From positions 1-45,017 of the forward strand of contig JAFAEH010000106.1 in NCBI GenBank assembly GCA_023424135.1: a stretch of 45,017 bases of DNA, given 5' to 3'. The stretch's first letter is position 1; each line of letters begins with the position of its first letter. The position numbers and the translations under genes were made by a program. Source of the stretch: Actinomycetes bacterium. Lineage in GTDB: Bacteria; Actinomycetota; Actinomycetes; Actinomycetales; Cellulomonadaceae. Shown in pieces: positions 1 to 8,641 of this stretch. The notes beneath the pieces are model-generated. The model searched no databases. It was not told the DNA's origin and was given only the letters and a program-made list of their open reading frames with translations.

Positions 1-37
1 CACCGGTGCGCCGACCCCGATCGCAGGAAGGCGGACG

Positions 38-1684
38 ATGTCCACCCGAGCCCCCCTGACCGACGACGTCGGCGATGCCACGGCACCTGACGAACCGCGC
101 GGTCCCGTCACGCGGGCCGCGCGCACACGACACGGCGGACGCGGCGACCGCGGCCGGCTGCGGCCCGGCACCCTGGTCAAGATCGCGCTCATGGCCGTGG
201 TCAACGCGCTGGGCGTGTTCGGCGCCCTCGCCGCCTGGCGCGAGGGGCACATCGGCATCCTCGTGTCGATGATCGCGCTCGTCGTGCTCGCGGACTGGGT
301 GTACTTCTCGCGGCGCACGCTGCCGCTGAAGTACGTTCTCCCGGGTCTGGCGTTCCTGCTCGTCTACCAGGTGTACGTGGTCGCCTACACCGGTTTCGTC
401 GCGTTCACCAACTACGGCGACGGGCACAACTCGACCAAGGAGCACGCCGTCGAGGCGCTGCTCATCCAGAACGAGCGACGCGTCGACGGCTCGGCGACCT
501 ACCCGCTGACCGTCGTCGAGCGCGACGGTGCGCTCGGGTTCGCGATCGTCGCCGACGGCGAGGCGCTCGTCGGCACCGCCGAGGACCCGCTGCGCGTCGT
601 CGACGACGCCACCGTCGAGGACGGCCGTGTCACGCAGGTCCCGGGTGCGCAGGTCCTCGGGCGTCAGGACGTGCTCGCGCGTCAGTCCGAGGTGACCAGC
701 CTGCGCGTCGCGTACTCCGACGACCCGAACGACGGCTCGGTGCGCACGCAGGACGCGCGCACGGGCTTCCTGTCGGTGCCGAACCTCGTGTGGGACGCCG
801 ACGCCGACACCATGACCGACGCCACGACGGGCACGGTCTACCGCGCGACGTCGTCCGGGTGGTTCGAGAGCGACGACGGTCAGCGGCTCAACGTGGGCTG
901 GCGCGTCATGGTCGGCCTGGACAACTTCCGCACCGCGTTCGGCGACGAGCGGTACGCGGTGCCGTTCCTGCGCATCCTCGTGTGGACGTTCGCGTTCGCG
1001 ATCGGATCCGTCGTCACGACCTTCCTGCTGGGCCTGTTCCTGGCCATCACGTTCAACGACCCCCGGCTGCGGGGTCGCAAGATCTACCGGACGCTGCTGA
1101 TCTTCCCGTACGCGATCCCTGGGTTCCTCGCAGCCCTGCTGTGGTCCGGGATGCTGAACCGCTCGTTCGGCTTCGTCAACCAGGTGCTGCTCGGCGGGGC
1201 CGCCGTCCCCTGGTTGACCGACCCGTGGCTCGCCAAGCTGTCGGTGCTCGGCGTGAACCTGTGGCTCGGCTTCCCGTACATGTTCCTCATCTGCACGGGT
1301 GCCCTGCAGTCGCTGCCGGGCGACGTGCTGGAGGCCGCGAAGGTCGACGGTGCGAGCGCGTGGCGCACCTGGCGCGCGGTGACGCTCCCGCTGCTGCTCG
1401 TCGCGACGTCCCCGCTGCTCATCTCGTCGTTCGCGTTCAACTTCAACAACTTCACGCTGATCTACATGCTCACGAACGGTGGGCCGCGGTTCGCGGACGC
1501 GTCCGTTCCCCTGGGGCACACCGACATCCTCATCTCGATGGTCTACTCGGTGTCCGGTCTCGACGGGACCGCGGCCAAGAACTACGGGTTGGCCAGCGCA
1601 CTGTCGATCGTGATCTTCGTGATCGTCGCGACGATCTCCGCCATCACCTTCAAGCGCACCAAGCAGTTCGAGGAGATCAGCTGA
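38..1684 (+). CDS. malF: Maltose/maltodextrin-type ABC transporter permease MalF
   Basis: Inner-membrane permease of a carbohydrate ABC importer (548 aa). The N-terminus has several membrane helices (about residues 48-130), followed by a soluble insert of about 150 residues typical of MalF, then a permease core from about residue 300. The EAA loop that contacts the ATPase (EAAKVDGASAWRTW) lies near residue 430. The ATG at 38 follows a GGAAGG ribosome site. The stop overlaps the ATG of malG in a TGATG junction, so the two permeases are translationally coupled. No binding protein or ATPase is in the window; the binding-protein gene may lie just upstream. The size and the large insert favour maltose/maltodextrin over a generic sugar permease, but the substrate is inferred. 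Confidence 0.9.
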   Translation: MSTRAPLTDDVGDATAPDEPRGPVTRAARTRHGGRGDRGRLRPGTLVKIALMAVVNALGVFGALAAWREGHIGILVSMIALVVLADWVYFSRRTLPLKYVLPGLAFLLVYQVYVVAYTGFVAFTNYGDGHNSTKEHAVEALLIQNERRVDGSATYPLTVVERDGALGFAIVADGEALVGTAEDPLRVVDDATVEDGRVTQVPGAQVLGRQDVLARQSEVTSLRVAYSDDPNDGSVRTQDARTGFLSVPNLVWDADADTMTDATTGTVYRATSSGWFESDDGQRLNVGWRVMVGLDNFRTAFGDERYAVPFLRILVWTFAFAIGSVVTTFLLGLFLAITFNDPRLRGRKIYRTLLIFPYAIPGFLAALLWSGMLNRSFGFVNQVLLGGAAVPWLTDPWLAKLSVLGVNLWLGFPYMFLICTGALQSLPGDVLEAAKVDGASAWRTWRAVTLPLLLVATSPLLISSFAFNFNNFTLIYMLTNGGPRFADASVPLGHTDILISMVYSVSGLDGTAAKNYGLASALSIVIFVIVATISAITFKRTKQFEEIS

Positions 1685-2589
1685 TGGCCACGGACCTCGC
1701 CTCCCCGCGCCGGACCGACGCGTCGTCCGCGCAGCCGCGGATGCGCCCCCACCGGTGGCTCGTCGAACTCGGCTGGCGGCACGTCGTCGGCGTCGTCGCC
1801 GTCGTGTACGCGCTGTTCCCGATCGTGTACGTGCTCTCGGCCTCGCTGTCCGAGGGGGGCACGCTCACCGGGTCCAACCGGCTGTTCTCCTCGGTCAGCC
1901 CCGCGAACTACCAGGCTCTCGGTGACACCCTGTTCTGGACCTGGCTGGGCAACTCCCTGCAGATCGCGATCGCGACCGGCGTCGGCACCGTGATGATGGG
2001 CGCCGCAGCGGCCTACGCCTTCTCGCGCTTCAGGTTCACCGGTCGCCGCGCCGGCCTGACCGCGTTGCTGGTCATCCAGATGTTCCCGCAGATGCTCGCC
2101 TTCGTCGCGATCTTCCTGCTGCTCATCACGCTGGGCAACGTCGTCCCGTCGCTGGGGCTGAACAGCAAGCTCGCGCTCATCGCGGTGTACCTGGGCGGTG
2201 CGCTCGGTGTGAACACGTTCCTCATGTACGGGTTCTTCAACACCGTCCCGCGCGAGCTCGACGAGGCCGCCAAGATCGACGGCGCGACGCACGCGCAGAC
2301 CTACTGGACGATCATCCTGCGCCTCGTCACGCCGATCCTCGCGGTCGTCGCGCTGCTGTCCTTCATCAGCACGTTCGGCGAGTTCATCATCGCCCGGCTC
2401 GTGCTGCAGTCGGAGCGGAACTGGACCGTGGCCGTCGGGCTCTACAACTGGGTGTCGGCCCTGCTCGAGGCCAACTGGGGGTTGTTCGCGGCGGGCGCCG
2501 TGCTCTCTGCGCTGCCCGTGCTCGTCCTGTTCCTCTTCCTGCAGAAGTACATCGTCGGCGGGTTGACCGCAGGCGCCGTGAAGGGCTGA
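1684..2589 (+). CDS. malG: Maltose/maltodextrin-type ABC transporter permease MalG
   Basis: Second permease subunit (301 aa) of the same importer, pairing with MalF to form the membrane channel. About six helices are visible: one near residues 35-55, then the permease core from about residue 90. The EAA loop (DEAAKIDGATHAQTYW) is near residue 190, and the C-terminal LQKYIVGGLTAGAVKG is the characteristic MalG end. The ATG shares its A with the malF stop. A strong hairpin follows directly, so the malF-malG transcript probably ends here. Confidence 0.9.
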   Translation: MATDLASPRRTDASSAQPRMRPHRWLVELGWRHVVGVVAVVYALFPIVYVLSASLSEGGTLTGSNRLFSSVSPANYQALGDTLFWTWLGNSLQIAIATGVGTVMMGAAAAYAFSRFRFTGRRAGLTALLVIQMFPQMLAFVAIFLLLITLGNVVPSLGLNSKLALIAVYLGGALGVNTFLMYGFFNTVPRELDEAAKIDGATHAQTYWTIILRLVTPILAVVALLSFISTFGEFIIARLVLQSERNWTVAVGLYNWVSALLEANWGLFAAGAVLSALPVLVLFLFLQKYIVGGLTAGAVKG

Positions 2590-2596
2590 GCGGCCA

Positions 2597-2632
2597 CCCG
2601 CGCCGGGCGGCGGACCTGCCGCCCGGCGCGGG
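2597..2632 (+). terminator. Hairpin terminator after malG
   Basis: Perfect 15-bp inverted repeat, CCCGCGCCGGGCGGC (2597-2611) and its complement (2618-2632), around the loop GGACCT, 8 bases past the malG stop. There is no T-run, which is common in high-GC actinobacteria. Confidence 0.75.
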
Positions 2633-2677
2633 GCGTCCTCGCCCGCTAGGGTGGCGCCCACCGACATGGAGGCGACC

Positions 2678-3070
2678 ATGGCCGAGGACCGTCCGCAAGC
2701 AGCGCCAGCGCAGGCACGCAGCACCGGGCCGCGGTGGCTCGTGCCCGTGCTGTCGACCGTCGTGACGGCGGCCGGGCTCGCTGCGATCTGGTACCTCGCG
2801 GTCCCGCGCGTCACGGTCTGCCCCGCGATCTACCCCGCCCCGCCCGGCTGCACCCTGCAGGACCGTGTCGCGACGGCGACCGTCTGGACGGTGCTCGTCG
2901 CGATCGTGTGGATCGCGACGCTCGTGGCGGTGCGGCTTCGCCGCACGGTGCTCCCGCTGGTGCTGCTCGCGCTGTCGACGGCGCTGTGCCTCGTCGGGTA
3001 CTGGGGGACGCTGTACTCGGCGGGCTCCGTGATCGGCCTGGGCGGCGTCACCTCTACCCTGGGCACGTGA
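2678..3070 (+). CDS. Small three-helix membrane protein, function unknown
   Basis: A 130-aa protein with three clear hydrophobic segments, at about residues 23-45, 67-90 and 96-125. A short polar N-terminus precedes them, and two cysteines (VCPAIY and GCTL) in the loop after helix 1 could form a disulfide outside the cell. The start at ATG 2678 is chosen because GGAGG lies 5 bases upstream; an in-frame ATG at 2666 is the alternative. The stop overlaps the GTG of dgt (GTGA). A TAGGGT -10-like element lies at 2647-2652. I do not recognise the family. Confidence 0.6.
   Translation: MAEDRPQAAPAQARSTGPRWLVPVLSTVVTAAGLAAIWYLAVPRVTVCPAIYPAPPGCTLQDRVATATVWTVLVAIVWIATLVAVRLRRTVLPLVLLALSTALCLVGYWGTLYSAGSVIGLGGVTSTLGT
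3055..3060 (+). promoter_or_regulatory. -10 element of a likely leaderless dgt promoter
   Basis: TACCCT ends 6 bases before the GTG of dgt, so transcription would begin at or next to the start codon. This is the usual layout of leaderless actinobacterial transcripts. No ribosome site precedes the GTG. It lies inside the end of the upstream gene. Confidence 0.45.
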
Positions 3071-4359
3071 CAGCGCTCGACGACCCGACCACCCGCGGCG
3101 TCGACGGGTACTGCGCCGCCGACCGCGAGCGCTGGGAGCCCGAGGGGGAGAAGTCCCGCGAACGCACCCCGTTCGAACGTGACCGGGCGCGCCTCGTGCA
3201 CTCCTCGGCGCTGCGCAGGCTCGGCGCCAAGACGCAGGTGCTGGGGCCCACGTCGGACGACTTCGTGCGCACCCGCCTGACGCACACCCTCGAGGTCGCG
3301 CAGGTGGGCCGCGAGATCGGCAAGGCGCTGGGCTGCGACCCCGACGTCGTGGACACCGCGTGCCTCGCGCACGACCTCGGGCACCCGCCGTTCGGCCACA
3401 ACGGCGAGCGCGCGCTCGCGGACGTCGCGCGCGGCGTCGGCGGCTTCGAGGGCAACGCGCAGACGTTGCGCCTGCTGACCCGGCTCGAGCCGAAGGTCGT
3501 CGCGGCCGACGGCAGGTCCGTGGGCCTCAACCTCACGCGCGCGAGCCTGGACGCCTCCGTGAAGTACCCGTGGCGCTACGGCCGGGGACCCGTCAGCCCT
3601 GCGAGCGGGCGCCCCACGCACAAGTTCGGCGTCTACGAGGACGACCTGCCGGTGTTCACGTGGCTGCGCGAGGCCGCCCCCGACGGGCGCAAGTGCCTCG
3701 AGGCGCAGGTCATGGACCTGGCCGACGACATCTCCTACTCGGTGCACGACGTCGAGGACGCGGTCGTCGGCGGTCGGGTGGACCTCGTCGTGCTGACCCG
3801 GCCCGACGAGCGTGCGCGCGTCGTCGACGCCGTCGACACGTGGTACGGCGCGCAGGTCACGGGCGCCGAGCTCGAGGCCGCGATGGACCGGCTCGTCGCC
3901 GCCCGGCTCTGGGAGGCGGGGTTCGACGGCTCGCGCCGCGCGCTCGCGGTGCTCAAGGACGCGACGAGCCAGCTCATCGGCCGGTTCGCGAAGGCCGCGC
4001 AGCAGGCCACCCGGGCGCGGTACGGCGACGGCCCGCTCACGCGGTACGCCGCCGAGCTCGTCGTCCCGCACGAGACGCTGGCCGAGATCCTCGTGCTCAA
4101 GGGGCTCGCGGTCACGTACGTGATGGCCCCGCGCGAGCTCGAGCCGGTCTACCAGCGTCAGCGCGAGGTCCTCACGGACCTCGTGGAGGTGCTCGCCGAC
4201 CGCGGACCGGACGCGCTCGAGGCGCCGTTCGCGGCGGACTGGCGTGCGGCCGACGACGACGCGGCGCGGCTGCGCGTCGTCGTCGACCAGGTGGCCTCGC
4301 TCACCGACGTCTCGGCGGTGGCCCTGCACACGCGGCTGGTCCACCCGCCGCGCCACTGA
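3067..4359 (+). CDS. dgt: Deoxyguanosinetriphosphate triphosphohydrolase
   Basis: An HD-superfamily dNTPase (430 aa) that splits dGTP or related dNTPs into deoxynucleoside and triphosphate, so acting in nucleotide-pool control. The metal-binding HD signature is visible: RLTHTLEV near residue 70 and AHDLGHPPFGHNGE near 101-114. Later Dgt motifs MDLADDISYSVHDVEDAV (near 218-236) and the C-terminal helical region follow. The GTG start overlaps the TGA of the upstream membrane-protein gene, and no ribosome site is seen, fitting leaderless expression. dnaG lies close downstream on the same strand, a common actinobacterial pairing. Confidence 0.93.
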   Translation: MTALDDPTTRGVDGYCAADRERWEPEGEKSRERTPFERDRARLVHSSALRRLGAKTQVLGPTSDDFVRTRLTHTLEVAQVGREIGKALGCDPDVVDTACLAHDLGHPPFGHNGERALADVARGVGGFEGNAQTLRLLTRLEPKVVAADGRSVGLNLTRASLDASVKYPWRYGRGPVSPASGRPTHKFGVYEDDLPVFTWLREAAPDGRKCLEAQVMDLADDISYSVHDVEDAVVGGRVDLVVLTRPDERARVVDAVDTWYGAQVTGAELEAAMDRLVAARLWEAGFDGSRRALAVLKDATSQLIGRFAKAAQQATRARYGDGPLTRYAAELVVPHETLAEILVLKGLAVTYVMAPRELEPVYQRQREVLTDLVEVLADRGPDALEAPFAADWRAADDDAARLRVVVDQVASLTDVSAVALHTRLVHPPRH

Positions 4360-4391
4360 CGGCCCGGACGGCGGCGGGCGGAACGGCGCCG

Positions 4392-4733
4392 TCAGTCGCC
4401 GTCCGACAGCGGCCACACGGGGCGCACCTCGATGCGCCCGTGCCGCGCCATCGGGTGCGCCGCGGCGACCGCGAGCGCCTCGTCGAGGTCGGTGCACTCG
4501 ATCACGTCGTAGCCGGCGATCTGCTCGCGGGTCTCGGTGAACGGCCCGTCGGTGACGACGACGCGGTCGCCGCGCCGGCGCACGGTCGTGGCGGCCTCGA
4601 CCGGACGCAGCCGGTCGCCGTGGCGCCACACACCGCGCGCCTCGACGTCGGCGCCCCACTGCTCGATGGTCAGGTCCCCGGGGGCCGCGTCCTCGCCGTC
4701 GGGGTCGGTGCAGATGAACAGCATGTACTCCAC
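4392..4733 (-). CDS. YCII-related (DGPF-domain) protein
   Basis: A 113-aa protein of the YCII/DGPF family. The start EYMLFICTDP, the core TDGPFTETREQIAGYDVIE and the end GRIEVRPVW are the family pattern. Members are ferredoxin-like-fold proteins with unclear, possibly catalytic roles, sometimes encoded next to ECF sigma factors; none is present here. The GTG at 4733 is preceded at 6 bases by GAGGAGG, which decides the start over an in-frame ATG at 4724. It lies between dgt and dnaG in the opposite direction, convergent with dgt. Confidence 0.75.
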   Translation of the reverse strand: MEYMLFICTDPDGEDAAPGDLTIEQWGADVEARGVWRHGDRLRPVEAATTVRRRGDRVVVTDGPFTETREQIAGYDVIECTDLDEALAVAAAHPMARHGRIEVRPVWPLSDGD

Positions 4734-4867
4734 GGTCGTCCTCCTCGTGCTGCGCGGGCGCCTGCCGCCCGTCCTCGCCATGACGTGCGGCCCCACGGAC
4801 ATTCGACACCACGTGCGCTCCCGGTGTGCGGTGGTGGTGCGGCGTCAGGGGTGGGCCGGCGGGCGCC

Positions 4868-4873
4868 TAGACT
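4868..4873 (+). promoter_or_regulatory. -10 element of a likely leaderless dnaG promoter
   Basis: TAGACT ends 6 bases before the GTG of dnaG, and no ribosome site intervenes, implying a leaderless mRNA. This is the same geometry as at dgt. Confidence 0.5.
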
Positions 4874-4879
4874 CGGCCC

Positions 4880-6838
4880 GTGGCGGGACGGATCCGGCGG
4901 GAGGACGTGGAGGCCGTCCGCGAGCGCGTCCGCATCGAGGAGGTCGTCGGTGCGCACGTCGCGCTGCGGCCCGCGGGTGTCGGCTCGCTCAAGGGGCTGT
5001 GCCCCTTCCACGACGAGCGCTCGCCGTCGTTCCACGTGCGCCCCCCGGTCGGCCGCTACCACTGCTTCGGCTGCGGTGAGGGCGGCGACGTCATCGACTT
5101 CGTGCAGAAGGTGGACGGGCTCGGGTTCACCGACGCCGTCGAGTACCTCGCGTCACGCGCGGGGATGCAGGTGCGCTACGAGGACGGCGGTCCGACGCGC
5201 CCCGGCGAGGAGCCGGGCAAGCGGCGGCGGCTGCTCGACGCGCACCGGGTCGCGGAGGAGTTCTTCCGTGAGCAGCTCGTCACACCCGGGGCGGCCGCGG
5301 CGCGTGCGTTCCTCGCGGAGCGCGGGTTCGACCGCTCGGCGGCCGACGACTTCGGGGTCGGCTACGCCCCGCAGGGCTGGGACGGGCTCCTGCGCCACCT
5401 GCGCGGGCGCGGGTTCACGGAGGCCGAGCTGACCGCGTCGGGGCTGGTCAGTCAGGGGCAGCGGGGGGTGTACGACCGGTTCCGCGGACGCCTGGTCTGG
5501 CCGATCCGTGAGGTCACGGGCGAGACCGTCGGGTTCGGCGCGCGACGCCTGTACGACGAGGACCAGGGGCCGAAGTACCTCAACACCCCCGAGACGCCGC
5601 TGTACCGCAAGTCGCACGTGCTGTACGGCATCGACCTGGCCAAGCGGGAGATCTCGCGCGAGAAGCAGGTGGTCGTCGTCGAGGGGTACACCGACGTGAT
5701 GGCCATGCACCTGTCGGGTGTGCGGACCGCGGTCGCGACGTGCGGCACGGCGTTCGGCTCGGACCACGCGCGGATCGTGCGCCGGCTCGTCGGCGACGCC
5801 GGGGGAGCGGGCGGTGTGCAGCTCGCGGGCGGGGGGTCCGTCGGAGGCGAGATCGTCTTCACGTTCGACGGTGACGCCGCCGGGCAGAAGGCCGCGCTGC
5901 GGGCGTTCGGGGAGGACCAGGCGTTCAGCGCGCAGACGTTCGTCGCCGTGGAACCGTCCGGCATGGACCCGTGCGAGCTGCGCCAGGCGCGCGGCCCGGA
6001 CGCCGTGCGTGCGCTCGTCGGGTCACGGCAGCCGCTGTTCGAGTTCGTGATCCGCTCGACGCTCGCGGCGCACGACCTGTCGCGCGCCGAAGGGCGTGTC
6101 GCCGCGCTGCGCGCCGCCGCACCGGTCGTCTCGGGCATCCGCGACTCGGCCCTGCGTCCCGAGTACGAGCGTCTGCTGGCCGGTTGGCTCGGCCTCGACG
6201 ACGTGGGGGCCGTGCGGCGTGCGGTGAGCGACGCCGCGCGTCGCGGTCCGCGCCCGGCGCGTCCGGGGGCCGAGCGTGACGCCGGGCGGCGCCTCGCAGA
6301 CGCCCGGGACGCGGCGCCCGAGCCCGTGCCGGTGGCACGCATGACCGCACCGGACCGTCGTGACCCGGTCGCGCAGGTCGAGCGGACCGCGCTCGAGGTC
6401 GTGCTCCAGCACCCGACGCTCGTCCCGACCGAGTTCGACGACCTGGCACCCGACGCGTGCACGGCTCCTGCGTACCGTGCGGTGCACGAGGCGGTGCGCG
6501 CGGCGGGCGGCGTCGCCGCCGCACGGGACCTGGTCGCCGCCGCGGGGGAGGGCGCGTGGGTCGGGGCCGTGCTCGAGGAGGCCGCGGAGCCCGTCCGGCC
6601 GCTGCTCACCGAGATGTCCGTCGCGCCCCTGCCGGAGGACCGGCCCGAGTCGCTGCCCGGGTACGTGCGCGGCGTCGTGCGTCGGCTCGTCGACATCGGC
6701 TTCACACGGCGCATCGCCGACGTGCGGGGGCGCCTGCAGCGCCTCGGTGCCGACGCGGACCCGACCGAGCAGCGCAGCCTGCTGGGTGAGCTCGTCGAGC
6801 TGGAGGCCCAGCGCCGCACGCTGCGCGAGAGCGCCTGA
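4880..6838 (+). CDS. dnaG: DNA primase DnaG
   Basis: Replicative primase (652 aa) making RNA primers for Okazaki fragments. The N-terminal CHC2 zinc finger is intact (CPFH near residue 40, CFGC near 61-64). The catalytic core has the RNA-polymerase basic region (FRGRLVWPIRE), the TOPRIM acidic motif VVVVEGYTDVMAMH near 263-276 and FTFDGDAAGQK near 327-337. The C-terminal helical DnaB-binding domain covers about 490-652. Between the TOPRIM motifs there is a glycine-rich insertion (DAGGAGGVQLAGGGSVGGE) longer than I expect. The GTG start is set by the TAGACT element just upstream. Confidence 0.95.
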   Translation: MAGRIRREDVEAVRERVRIEEVVGAHVALRPAGVGSLKGLCPFHDERSPSFHVRPPVGRYHCFGCGEGGDVIDFVQKVDGLGFTDAVEYLASRAGMQVRYEDGGPTRPGEEPGKRRRLLDAHRVAEEFFREQLVTPGAAAARAFLAERGFDRSAADDFGVGYAPQGWDGLLRHLRGRGFTEAELTASGLVSQGQRGVYDRFRGRLVWPIREVTGETVGFGARRLYDEDQGPKYLNTPETPLYRKSHVLYGIDLAKREISREKQVVVVEGYTDVMAMHLSGVRTAVATCGTAFGSDHARIVRRLVGDAGGAGGVQLAGGGSVGGEIVFTFDGDAAGQKAALRAFGEDQAFSAQTFVAVEPSGMDPCELRQARGPDAVRALVGSRQPLFEFVIRSTLAAHDLSRAEGRVAALRAAAPVVSGIRDSALRPEYERLLAGWLGLDDVGAVRRAVSDAARRGPRPARPGAERDAGRRLADARDAAPEPVPVARMTAPDRRDPVAQVERTALEVVLQHPTLVPTEFDDLAPDACTAPAYRAVHEAVRAAGGVAAARDLVAAAGEGAWVGAVLEEAAEPVRPLLTEMSVAPLPEDRPESLPGYVRGVVRRLVDIGFTRRIADVRGRLQRLGADADPTEQRSLLGELVELEAQRRTLRESA

Positions 6839-6851
6839 CACGTGCAGACGG

Positions 6852-6869
6852 GTGCGGGTGCACCCGCAC
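6852..6869. terminator. Palindrome between convergent dnaG and transglutaminase genes
   Basis: Perfect 18-bp palindrome (GTGCGGGTG followed by CACCCGCAC), 13 bases after the dnaG stop and before the end of the opposite-strand gene. A 7-bp stem with a 4-base loop could form on either strand, so it may terminate both transcripts. The short stem makes this uncertain. Confidence 0.35.
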
Positions 6870-6943
6870 GCCGTCGTGCGGGAGCGACCCGGTCCGTGGG
6901 CCGCGCGGTCGTTCGTCCTCGCCGGCGCGGCGGGTGCCGGACG

Positions 6944-7738
6944 TCAGCGGAGCTGGACGAGCCCCGTGCCGTCGTCGTCGACCTTGGTGTCCGTCACCGC
7001 GGTGACCGTCATCGACCGCAGCCGCAGGCTGCCGCCGTAGTAGGACAGGAACGCCGTGTCGGTCGCGTCACGGCCCGTCGCGATGCGCAGCAGCGTGCCG
7101 CGGGGCGCGAGGCGGGTCGCGTCGACGACGTGCCACGCACCCTCGACGTACGCCTCGGCGACCGCGTGGAAGTCCATCGGCTTGAGTCCCGGCGCGTACG
7201 TCGACGCGAGCCGCGCCGGGACGTCGCACGCCCGCAGGAGCGCGACGACCAGGTGCGCGAAGTCCCGGCACACGCCGCGCCGCTTGAGCAGCGTGTCGGT
7301 CGCCCCGTCGGTCGGCAGGCTCGATCCCGACAGGTACGTGACGTGCGTGCTGACCCACGCGACGACGGCGTCGAGCAGGTCGGCGCCCGACAGACCGCGG
7401 AACTGGTCGCGCGCGAACGCCAGCAGCCGGTCGGAGTCGGCGTAGCGGCTGGGCCGGCGGTACTCGACGAGGTCGACGTCCTCGACGGGCGCCGGCTCGG
7501 CCTGCCCCGTGACGGTCGCCTGGTAGTCGATGACGACACGCCCCGCCGGCACCAGGATCCGGTGCATCCGACCGCCGTGCGGGGTCTTGATCTCGAGCGT
7601 GTCGAGCGGGTCGTCGTCGGTGCGTGCGAGCAGCAGCTCCGTGCGTTCGTACGGCCCCTCGGCGACGGCCACGGACAGCAGCAGCTCGAGCGGTGCGTGC
7701 ACGTCGAGCGAGAGGTGGGCGGCCACGGAGCGCAGCAC
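6944..7738 (-). CDS. Transglutaminase-like family protein
   Basis: About 264 aa. The N-terminal half (AAHLSLDVHAPLELLLSVAVA... RMHRILVPAGRVVIDYQ) matches the bacterial transglutaminase-like N-terminal domain, and the C-terminal half holds the papain-like fold. The catalytic triad is visible: Cys in RRGVCRDFAH (near 153), His in MDFHAVAEAYV (near 190) and Asp in WHVVDATR (near 204). Such proteins are cytosolic putative proteases or amidases of unknown substrate. The GTG at 7738 is chosen from where family similarity begins. The open frame continues upstream but is proline-rich low-complexity and probably not coding. The ribosome site is weak, so the start is uncertain. Confidence 0.8.
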   Translation of the reverse strand: MLRSVAAHLSLDVHAPLELLLSVAVAEGPYERTELLLARTDDDPLDTLEIKTPHGGRMHRILVPAGRVVIDYQATVTGQAEPAPVEDVDLVEYRRPSRYADSDRLLAFARDQFRGLSGADLLDAVVAWVSTHVTYLSGSSLPTDGATDTLLKRRGVCRDFAHLVVALLRACDVPARLASTYAPGLKPMDFHAVAEAYVEGAWHVVDATRLAPRGTLLRIATGRDATDTAFLSYYGGSLRLRSMTVTAVTDTKVDDDGTGLVQLR

Positions 7739-8057
7739 GGGGGACGCATCCTTCCCCGGCCAGGACGGGCCGGACGACGGGTGGTGACAGAGGGTGTCGA
7801 GGAGTCGACGACGTCGTCCGGGGATGGCGTCGGGGGTCGCCGACGGCGGGCCCGGACGAGGGCACGGCGGAGCAGGGGGTGGGGCGGGGAACACCCCCGC
7901 GATGCGCGGGAGTGAGGTAAGTGTGAGGCTCACGGGGCAGTTCGTCCAGCCCCCGTGTCAGACGGGATATCACCCCAGGTCAGCGGGCTGTTCGGGGTGT
8001 CTCGGATGCATCGGGGCGCACATCGCGCGGCCCTGCGGGCGGCTCTCGGGCGGGGAC
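7739..8057. other. Intergenic stretch without a gene
   Basis: About 320 bases. Both flanking genes are on the minus strand, so it holds the upstream region of the transglutaminase-like gene and the downstream region of the small membrane-protein gene. A 9-bp inverted repeat CGCGCGGCC (8025-8033) / GGCCGCGCG (8062-8070) spans the end of the latter and might act in termination, though its loop is long. I see no convincing coding frame or RNA gene. Confidence 0.5.
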
Positions 8058-8468
8058 TCAGGCCGCGCGTGCGGGACGCGCGTCCTCGCCGCCCCGCGCG
8101 CGCTTCTCGCGGAGCAGGACGAACGGCAGCAGGAAGGTCGCGAGCGCGGTCACGAGCCACACCACGAGGGTCGCCAGCACCCACGTCGCGACGCCCTCGA
8201 TGCGCAGACCGTCCGTCAGCAGGTGCGCCAGCAGCAGCGCGACGAACGTCGACACCAGGCCGATCCCACCGAGGAACGCGGGCGCGTACCGGTGCGTGAG
8301 CTTGAAGATGAACGGTGCCAGCACCGACTGCGCCACCGCGAACACCAGCACCGCGACGACGAACCCGGACGCGGACAGCGTGAACCCGTCGAGCAGGGCC
8401 GCTGCCGCGAGCAGCCCGAGCACGGCGGAGACGAGGAAGATCAGCGTGCGCAGCAGCAGCCGGACCAT
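8058..8468 (-). CDS. Small membrane protein, phage-holin-superfamily-IV-like
   Basis: A 136-aa protein with four hydrophobic segments at about residues 3-27, 31-55, 62-85 and 92-122, and a basic C-terminal tail. The pattern (short loops, GF-L-SASGFVVAVLVFAVAQSVLAPF in the second helix, a lysine-rich end) fits the four-helix family annotated as phage holin family protein (PF04020 type), common in actinobacterial chromosomes. It is not evidence of a prophage. Start at ATG 8468, where the helices begin; a longer frame exists upstream but is arginine-rich and implausible. Function unknown. Confidence 0.65.
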   Translation of the reverse strand: MVRLLLRTLIFLVSAVLGLLAAAALLDGFTLSASGFVVAVLVFAVAQSVLAPFIFKLTHRYAPAFLGGIGLVSTFVALLLAHLLTDGLRIEGVATWVLATLVVWLVTALATFLLPFVLLREKRARGGEDARPARAA

Positions 8469-8641
8469 GAGCCGACCGTAGGCCCGTCGACCGTGCCCGG
8501 CGACCGGGACGAAGACGCGGCCCGGCCTCCGAGCAGTGCCACGTCCGCGTGGATCTGAGCCAGGACGTCCGCGAACGAGGGCGGCTCGTCCGTGCGGCGA
8601 GGTTGCTGCGCCGGTTCGGGGAACGGCACAGCGGTTCACTG

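Noticed and set aside
8441..8629. A 62-residue frame (MPFPEPAQQPRRTDEPPSF...) between the GNAT gene and the small membrane protein
   Set aside because: GTG start without a ribosome site, overlaps the next gene and shows no family pattern. A real small protein is possible but not supported.
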